Origin: Candidatus Aminicenantota bacterium
Lineage (GTDB): Bacteria > Acidobacteriota > Aminicenantia > UBA2199
DNA: 11,450 bases
Reading direction: 5' to 3'
Assembly: GCA_029939015.1 (NCBI GenBank)
Contig: JAOZTV010000075.1
Location: forward strand, 1-11,450
Below the pieces are notes generated by a model. The model was not told the DNA's origin, did no database searches, and saw nothing but the letters and a program-made list of their open reading frames with translations. This document shows positions 7,023-11,450 of this stretch, piece after piece. Numbering within the stretch: the first letter of the stretch is position 1; each line of letters begins with the position of its first letter. A program made the position numbers and the translations under genes.

Positions 7023-9254
7023 TTACCCCTTAAAGATTGTTTCAATTTTCTTTCTTTTCTTCTGTCTTAAAACAAAGACAAAAATTCCAATAAAAATAAA
7101 TATTAGAGGAACACCTACTATATTAAATATTTTAATAAAATCTCTAGTACTCGCCTTAGACTTCTCAATAGGATTAAATCGCTGTACCTTACTTCTTAAA
7201 ACAGCCATTTCTTCCTTATTATTTAAATAATCCATTAAATTAACCAAAAACAAAGGACTCTGTGATTGTGTTCCAGCCTGAGTAGGTACTTGAATAATTT
7301 GGTCAGATAACATTTCAGAGGATCCAGTTAAGAATATCTTAGCCTTACTGCCTCTTGAAATAAATGATTTTTCAGATTTTAAATCCTTAGAGATTGCAGA
7401 CTTTTCAATTTTCTTATCCTTATTTTCTTTGTTTTCTTTATTATCTTCTTTTTTTATTGGTTTTTTTGGTAAGTCTCTTCCATCAAAATAACTTGGAAAT
7501 TCGCCTTCTGCAATTATTGCAAGATTAAATTTCTTCATTTCTTCCTTTTTCGTTGGAGGTTGCGAAAACATTAGAGATCTTTGATCCATCGGTCCTTTTA
7601 ATTCCCATGCTCTATCAGTTGAAGAAAATAAATTTTTAAGTTTAATTCCATTAGATTTAATAATTTTATCATCAATTTTTATAGGCGAGTTTTTAAACAT
7701 AACTAGACCAGTAATATTTCCCATAAAAGAATTACTATGTTCAATATTTCTATTCTGAATTATTGGGGCAATATAAATAGGATTATCTCCTCTCTGCCTG
7801 TCCCTATTAACAAAACATTTTTCGTCCAATACATAAGATTTATTAAGCCCCAGTCCATAATGTTCTAATAATTTTAATAAACCGGTTTCATTTGGAATAC
7901 TTATTGACTGACCTCTTTGATATTGATTCTGCTGTTGTTTTAATTCTTTAAAGCTATCTGCATAAAAGGCGATTGAATTGCCTTCCATTAAAAACTGGTC
8001 TATTTGAAATAATTCCCATTCACTAAAAGTTTCTTTAGCACCAACAATTATCAGTGTATCAATACCTTTTGGAATACCATCTTTTTTAAGATCAACTAAT
8101 TTTACATTATAGTTTTGGTTTAGAACTGCCCCCAATACCTTTAATTCACCTGGTTTTGGTTTGATTAAATGTCTATATTCAGGTGGAAGATTTGCAGCCA
8201 GAGGCTTTGTGCCATGGCTTATTAGGTATCCAATATCATCATTAATATTAAGAAGATTTGAAATATTCTCATCTATAAATTCTTTTATCTCTTTGTCTTC
8301 TGCAATATAATATTCTTCTGAAAACTTCTTAGGATTAAATCTTGTTCCAAACATTTTCATTTCCATTGATTTATTATTAAAATTTAAACCTAAGGCTAAA
8401 ATGCCTTCACCTTTTTCTAAAACTTTCCCCTGCTCAAACTCTTTTCTAGGCCATGACATCTTAAATCTGTCAAATTTTTTCAATGAATCTGACATTGCTG
8501 ATGTTGATGGATCAACAAAAACAAATTCAAGTTTGCCATAAGTTTTTGCGTTTAATTCATTAACAATACGTTGCACTCTATCTTTAACTAAATCGAACCC
8601 ACTAAGTTTTAAAAAAGGAATTAGGGCTTTCATAGACGAAGACTGAATAAGAGTTATTGTGATTTTTCCTTTCATATTTAAGAAGCTTGAAATTTTATTA
8701 TTTAATTTTTTTATTGCCGTAGTAATTTTATATTCAAGATTATTTGTTGATTCTATAACCGGTAATTTTTCAACCACATCACCATGTATTATAACCATTC
8801 CCATATAAGCTAATAATGATTTTTGTTCTTCCTGTGCAGCCTTATAGAGGTTTATAGGATTTATTCCATAGTCTGATGCTTCTTTTCTGTTTTTTTCAGC
8901 ACTCTTACTTAATTCACCCTGTTTAGAATCAATAGAATAAAATTTATAATTAAAATCATTTGAAGCATTAGCCTTATATTCACTTAATAGATCGTGAAGA
9001 TAAGGTTCAATATTATTCCATGGAGCAGGTAAATTCTTTGAAAAAAAGATTTTTACCATCATTGGTTCTTTTAAAGTTGAAACAGATTCTATACTCGCTT
9101 TTGAAAGTGAGTATAATTTGTTATTTGTTAAATCCATTTTAAAAAACAGATTTAAACTGACAATATTTATCAATAAAATTATTATAATATATATGCTAAA
9201 TTTAACATAAGAATCATAATTCTTTTTATTCTTAATTTTTTTATTTACATTCAT
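7023..9254 (-). CDS. GldG-like ABC transporter auxiliary protein
   Basis: A 743-residue protein with membrane helices at both ends (about 19-39 and 711-729), the C-terminal one followed by a basic tail. The large loop between them should lie outside the cytoplasmic membrane. DLTNNKLYSLSKAS (41-54) is the signature following the first helix of GldG/ABC_transp_aux proteins. LEYKITTAIKKL (173-184) and YLISHGTKPLAA...GELKVLGAVL (343-378) followed by DTLIIVGAKETFSEWELFQIDQFL (399-422) also fit, the latter being the DUF4350-like fold. Residues 597-629 are a low-complexity Lys/Glu/Asn/Asp linker. At 743 residues it is longer than Bacteroidetes GldG, mainly through the middle region and linker. Its start forms an ATGA overlap with the permease stop, with GGAG upstream. 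It probably works with the ATPase and permease; gliding motility itself is not implied. Confidence 0.87.
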   Translation of the reverse strand: MNVNKKIKNKKNYDSYVKFSIYIIIILLINIVSLNLFFKMDLTNNKLYSLSKASIESVSTLKEPMMVKIFFSKNLPAPWNNIEPYLHDLLSEYKANASNDFNYKFYSIDSKQGELSKSAEKNRKEASDYGINPINLYKAAQEEQKSLLAYMGMVIIHGDVVEKLPVIESTNNLEYKITTAIKKLNNKISSFLNMKGKITITLIQSSSMKALIPFLKLSGFDLVKDRVQRIVNELNAKTYGKLEFVFVDPSTSAMSDSLKKFDRFKMSWPRKEFEQGKVLEKGEGILALGLNFNNKSMEMKMFGTRFNPKKFSEEYYIAEDKEIKEFIDENISNLLNINDDIGYLISHGTKPLAANLPPEYRHLIKPKPGELKVLGAVLNQNYNVKLVDLKKDGIPKGIDTLIIVGAKETFSEWELFQIDQFLMEGNSIAFYADSFKELKQQQNQYQRGQSISIPNETGLLKLLEHYGLGLNKSYVLDEKCFVNRDRQRGDNPIYIAPIIQNRNIEHSNSFMGNITGLVMFKNSPIKIDDKIIKSNGIKLKNLFSSTDRAWELKGPMDQRSLMFSQPPTKKEEMKKFNLAIIAEGEFPSYFDGRDLPKKPIKKEDNKENKENKDKKIEKSAISKDLKSEKSFISRGSKAKIFLTGSSEMLSDQIIQVPTQAGTQSQSPLFLVNLMDYLNNKEEMAVLRSKVQRFNPIEKSKASTRDFIKIFNIVGVPLIFIFIGIFVFVLRQKKRKKIETIFKG

Positions 9255-9958
9255 TTTTTTTTCTCCAAAATCATATTTGTAATGTATAGTGCAATAAATG
9301 ATACACTAATAAAATATATAAAGTCTCTTGAATTAATGACACCCTTTGAGATATTTTCAAAATGGAATCTTGCACTTAGATGCTGAAAAAATGAAACAAA
9401 TGAGTCAGGTAAGAAAAACAATACATAATCAATAATAAATGTTAAAGAAAAACAAATTGCCATACCAACAATAAATGCAATAACCTGATCTCTTGTTAAA
9501 GATGATGCCATAATTCCTATTGCACTAAAACTTCCTCCAAGAACAATTGCCCCAAGATAACCACCAATTACCGGACCTAAGTCAAGTTCACCAATAAATG
9601 ATATTGAAATTGCATAAAGCAAGGTAGGTGCTAACATTACAGCAACAAATGATAATGAAGCAAGAAATTTTCCTAGTATAATATCAATGTTTCTTACAGG
9701 CATTGTCAATAAAAGCTCATAAGATCCAACATTAAGTTCTTCTGAAAAAAGTCTCATTGTTATTGCTGGAATAATAAATGTAAACATTATTGGTAATAAT
9801 GAGAATAATTTTGTAAGACTTACATGACCTTCAAGAAAAAATGTTGAAAAGAAAAACCATCCAACTATCAATAAGAAAATTGAGATAACAATATATGCAA
9901 TTGGAGAAACAAAATATGCATTAAATTCTCTTTTAAATATATTAATTGTACTTTTCAT
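9251..9958 (-). CDS. ABC-2 type permease, GldF-like
   Basis: A 235-residue integral membrane protein with six likely helices (about 20-40, 51-68, 98-119, 130-152, 158-180, 212-230). The loop RLFSEELNVGSYELLLTMPV (69-88) is the conserved cytosolic EE-x-x-x-G-x-x-E-LLLT-P motif of ABC-2 permeases related to GldF and NosY. It is half the size of fused permeases, so the transporter would act as a dimer. ATG 9956-9958 is preceded by AGGGG with about 9 nt spacing, and only 1 nt separates it from the ATPase stop. It ends in an ATGA overlap with the GldG-like gene. Substrate unknown. Confidence 0.92.
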   Translation of the reverse strand: MKSTINIFKREFNAYFVSPIAYIVISIFLLIVGWFFFSTFFLEGHVSLTKLFSLLPIMFTFIIPAITMRLFSEELNVGSYELLLTMPVRNIDIILGKFLASLSFVAVMLAPTLLYAISISFIGELDLGPVIGGYLGAIVLGGSFSAIGIMASSLTRDQVIAFIVGMAICFSLTFIIDYVLFFLPDSFVSFFQHLSARFHFENISKGVINSRDFIYFISVSFIALYITNMILEKKK

Positions 9959-9959
9959 T

Positions 9960-10688
9960 TTATCTTTCCCCTACTCTTTTTGATGTTAATACTTTAAAAG
10001 CCTCTTCAAGAGTATCAGTTTTTGTTTTTTCTTTAATTTGTTCTGCTGTTCCATCAATAACCATTTTTCCCTTATCAATAATAATAATTCTATCACAGGT
10101 TGATTCTGCCTCACTTAGAATATGAGTAGAATATATAATTGTTTTTTCCTTTCCAATTCTTTTAATTATTTCTCTAGTATCAGCAATTTGATTTGGATCA
10201 AGTCCTGATATAGGTTCATCAAGTACAAGTATTTCAGGATCTCCCATTAAAGAATGTGCAATCCCAACTCTCTGTCTATAACCTTTTGAAAGTTCATCAA
10301 TTCTCATATGCATAACTTCATTTAAACTACAAAGATCTGCTAATTCTTTAATATGAGAAAGTTTTCCCTCATTAGGAACATCTCTGAGATCAGCAACATA
10401 ATTAAGATATTCAAAAACAAGCATAGATTTATATAAGGGTGCTGATTCAGGTAAATATCCTATCATTTTCTTAATTTCCAATAGATCTTCTTTAATATCA
10501 AGATCCTTTACTTTGATAGTACCACTTGTCGGATTTAAAAACCCTGTAAGTATTCTGTATGTTGTTGATTTTCCTGCACCATTTGGTCCAAGTAAACCTA
10601 AAATTTCACCTTTTTTTATCTCAAAACTGAGATTATCAACGGCAAGATTATCGCCATAATATTTTGTAAGGTTCTCTACTCTTATCAC
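9960..10688 (-). CDS. ABC transporter ATP-binding protein, GldA-like
   Basis: A 242-residue nucleotide-binding subunit when started at GTG 10688. Walker A GPNGAGKST (34-42), the Q-loop region replaced by GYLPES (77-82) as in ABC-2 exporters of the GldA/NosF type, signature LSKGYRQR (133-140), Walker B ILVLDEP (153-159), D-loop SGLD, and the switch His in STHI (H189) are all present. I chose GTG over the ATG 12 nt upstream for three reasons: GGAGG at 10694-10698 is 5 nt before the GTG, the ATG has no Shine-Dalgarno site, and the resulting start MIRVENLTKYYG matches the usual beginning of this family. It powers the downstream permease (1-nt gap) and is first in the operon with the GldG-like and DUF4340 genes. 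A divergent promoter region lies upstream. Confidence 0.94.
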   Translation of the reverse strand: MIRVENLTKYYGDNLAVDNLSFEIKKGEILGLLGPNGAGKSTTYRILTGFLNPTSGTIKVKDLDIKEDLLEIKKMIGYLPESAPLYKSMLVFEYLNYVADLRDVPNEGKLSHIKELADLCSLNEVMHMRIDELSKGYRQRVGIAHSLMGDPEILVLDEPISGLDPNQIADTREIIKRIGKEKTIIYSTHILSEAESTCDRIIIIDKGKMVIDGTAEQIKEKTKTDTLEEAFKVLTSKRVGER

Positions 10689-10693
10689 ATTTA

Positions 10694-10698
10694 CCTCC
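10694..10698 (-). promoter_or_regulatory. Ribosome binding site that fixes the ABC ATPase start at GTG
   Basis: GGAGG on the minus strand is followed by TAAAT and then GTG at 10688-10686. It overlaps the possible ATG start at 10700, which therefore cannot use it. This supports the shorter protein. Confidence 0.8.
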
Positions 10699-10727
10699 AT
10701 TTATTTTATGTATGAATAATAATATAT

Positions 10728-10778
10728 ATTATACTAAATTCAATTCAAAAAGTTTATCATATTTTTGTTTTTTGTCAA
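10728..10778 (-). promoter_or_regulatory. Candidate promoter(s) for the ABC exporter operon
   Basis: Two overlapping possibilities are visible on the minus strand. A perfect TTGACA (10778 down to 10773) is followed after 16 bp by TAAACT (10756 down to 10751), a 4/6 -10. Closer to the gene, a perfect TATAAT (10733 down to 10728) has no good -35 at the right distance. The second would give a leader of about 33 nt, the first about 55 nt. Which one is used cannot be decided from sequence. Confidence 0.45.
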
Positions 10779-10787
10779 TATTTGACA
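10773..10787. promoter_or_regulatory. Palindrome formed by back-to-back -35 boxes
   Basis: TGTCAA-TAT-TTGACA is a perfect inverted repeat with 6-bp arms. Each arm reads TTGACA in its own direction and is placed as the -35 of one of two divergent transcription units. It could simply be two promoters back to back, or also an operator recognised by a dimeric regulator. Confidence 0.5.
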
Positions 10788-10810
10788 TTTATTAGTATAA
10801 AAGCTATATT
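10782..10810 (+). promoter_or_regulatory. Sigma70 promoter for yigZ, predicted near-leaderless
   Basis: A perfect TTGACA (10782-10787), a 17-bp spacer and TATATT (10805-10810, 5/6) make the strongest promoter match seen in the window. The expected transcription start, about 7 nt after the -10, falls at 10817-10818, only 4-5 nt before the ATG at 10822. No Shine-Dalgarno site fits in that space. Confidence 0.72.
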
Positions 10811-10821
10811 CATTTATAATT

Positions 10822-11445
10822 ATGAGTAATTTGATTGAAAACTTTTTAACTATAAAAAATGAATTTGGACCTATTGAATTCAAAGAGAAAGGTTCAAGAT
10901 TTATATCACTGGGATTTCCTGTAAATACTACAGAAAAATGCAATGAAATTATTTCAAACTTAAGAAAAAAATATTATGATTGCACACATGTTTGCTCTGC
11001 TTATTTGATAGGTAAAGGTAAAGAAGATATTTTCAGATATAATGACGATGGTGAGCCATCAGGTACTGCTGGTCTTCCAATTTATAACGAAATAAAGGGA
11101 GCAAAGCTATTTAATATATTAATAACAGTGATCCGTTATTATGGAGGTACAAAACTTGGGACTGGTGGTTTAACAAGAGCATACAGTCAATCTGCTAAAT
11201 TATTAATACAAAGTGTTAAGCCTGTCAAAATACATATCAAAAGTCACTTTCAAATAATATTCCCATATAATTTTACAGGTGAAATAATGCATATTTGTGA
11301 TAAGAATGAAATCAATATCAATAAACAGGAATATCTTCAGGATAATATAAAATTTGACATAGATGTTCCTATTGGTAAAATAAAAATGATAAATGAACTT
11401 CTTATCAATAAAAGTGGCGGTAAGGTTTGTTTATCAAATGAGTAA
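10822..11445 (+). CDS. yigZ: YigZ/IMPACT family protein (UPF0029)
   Basis: A 207-residue protein, the usual length for bacterial YigZ/YvyE. The N-terminal IMPACT (UPF0029) domain shows KEKGSRFIS (21-29), CTHVCSAYLIG (54-64), the hallmark NDDGEPSGTAG (74-84) and RYYGGTKLGTGGLTRAY (105-121). The rest (about 140-205) is the DUF1949-like ferredoxin-fold domain, more diverged. Eukaryotic IMPACT regulates the GCN1/GCN2 translation-stress pathway; the bacterial role is not settled, although nucleic-acid or ribosome-related functions have been suggested. The start aligns with known family N-termini and no other in-frame start is available, yet there is no Shine-Dalgarno site. It is divergent from the ABC operon and ends 5 bases before the end of the window. 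Confidence 0.94.
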   Translation: MSNLIENFLTIKNEFGPIEFKEKGSRFISLGFPVNTTEKCNEIISNLRKKYYDCTHVCSAYLIGKGKEDIFRYNDDGEPSGTAGLPIYNEIKGAKLFNILITVIRYYGGTKLGTGGLTRAYSQSAKLLIQSVKPVKIHIKSHFQIIFPYNFTGEIMHICDKNEININKQEYLQDNIKFDIDVPIGKIKMINELLINKSGGKVCLSNE

Positions 11446-11450
11446 GTTTT

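Noticed and set aside
7023..9254. Calling the auxiliary protein GldG and inferring gliding motility
   Set aside because: Homologues occur widely in non-gliding bacteria, and no other gliding gene (gldJ, gldK, gldL, gldM, sprA) is present in the window, so only GldG-like is justified.
10740..10943. Minus-strand frame overlapping the start of yigZ
   Set aside because: It lies across the divergent promoter and the yigZ N-terminus, has no ribosome binding site and resembles no known protein.
11439..11450. ATGAGTAAG at the window edge as the start of another gene overlapping yigZ
   Set aside because: Only four codons are visible and the nearest purine-rich site (about 11421-11425) is too far away to be convincing. 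It needs the next sequence.
1..11450. CRISPR arrays, tRNA or rRNA genes, insertion sequences, phage or defence genes
   Set aside because: No spaced direct repeats, cloverleaf-like segments, transposase motifs or recognisable defence domains were seen on either strand.

Overview
The window is a compact, very AT-rich bacterial segment (homopolymer A/T tracts throughout, AT-ending codons preferred). It holds ten protein-coding genes and almost no intergenic space; no stretch without a gene exceeds about 125 bases. There is no tRNA, rRNA, CRISPR array, insertion sequence or recognisable phage gene. A twin-arginine translocation subunit, a GldG-type ABC auxiliary protein and a DUF4340 protein suggest a diderm (Gram-negative type) bacterium, for example of a spirochaete-, Deferribacteres- or FCB-like lineage. 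That placement is an inference from family distribution; the sequence alone does not fix the phylum. Shine-Dalgarno sites (AAGGAG, GGAGG, AGGGG) precede most genes, and three of the ten genes appear to start with TTG or GTG.

Left block, + strand (106-2856). A COG0731-type radical SAM protein with a TTG start is followed 10 bp later by an M20-family (peptidase T-like) metallopeptidase. After an 89-bp gap with a conspicuously C-rich, inverted-repeat-containing island comes a small, divergent nucleoside phosphorylase/nucleosidase superfamily protein without a visible Shine-Dalgarno site. It converges on lepA with only 8 bp between the stop codons.

Central block, - strand (2865-5936). tatA, a coiled-coil SAM-dependent methyltransferase and lepA (elongation factor 4) form a tightly overlapped set (17-nt and 4-nt GTGA overlaps). 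The set has its own good sigma70-type promoter (TTGACA-N17-TAAAAT) in the gap behind the DUF4340 gene.

Right block, - strand (6034-10688). An ABC ATPase, an ABC-2 type permease, a GldG-like membrane-anchored auxiliary protein and a DUF4340 protein are joined by gaps of 1 and 5 nt and an ATGA overlap. This is the widespread GldA/GldF/GldG-like exporter architecture, best known from Bacteroidetes gliding but of unknown substrate elsewhere. The ATPase start is better placed at GTG 10688 than at ATG 10700, because GGAGG lies just upstream of the GTG.

Far right, + strand (10822-11445). A divergent yigZ/IMPACT-family gene is preceded by TTGACA-N17-TATATT whose predicted start site lies only about 5 nt before the ATG, so its mRNA may be essentially leaderless. 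The -35 boxes of the two divergent transcription units sit back to back and form the palindrome TGTCAA-TAT-TTGACA.

Most of this is ordinary core and accessory-core gene content. I do not see a clearly new defence or mobile system. The points most worth following up are the ABC-GldG-DUF4340 exporter, the chain-terminator-like methyltransferase coupled to tatA and lepA, the divergent nucleosidase, the C-rich island, and the near-leaderless divergent promoter.
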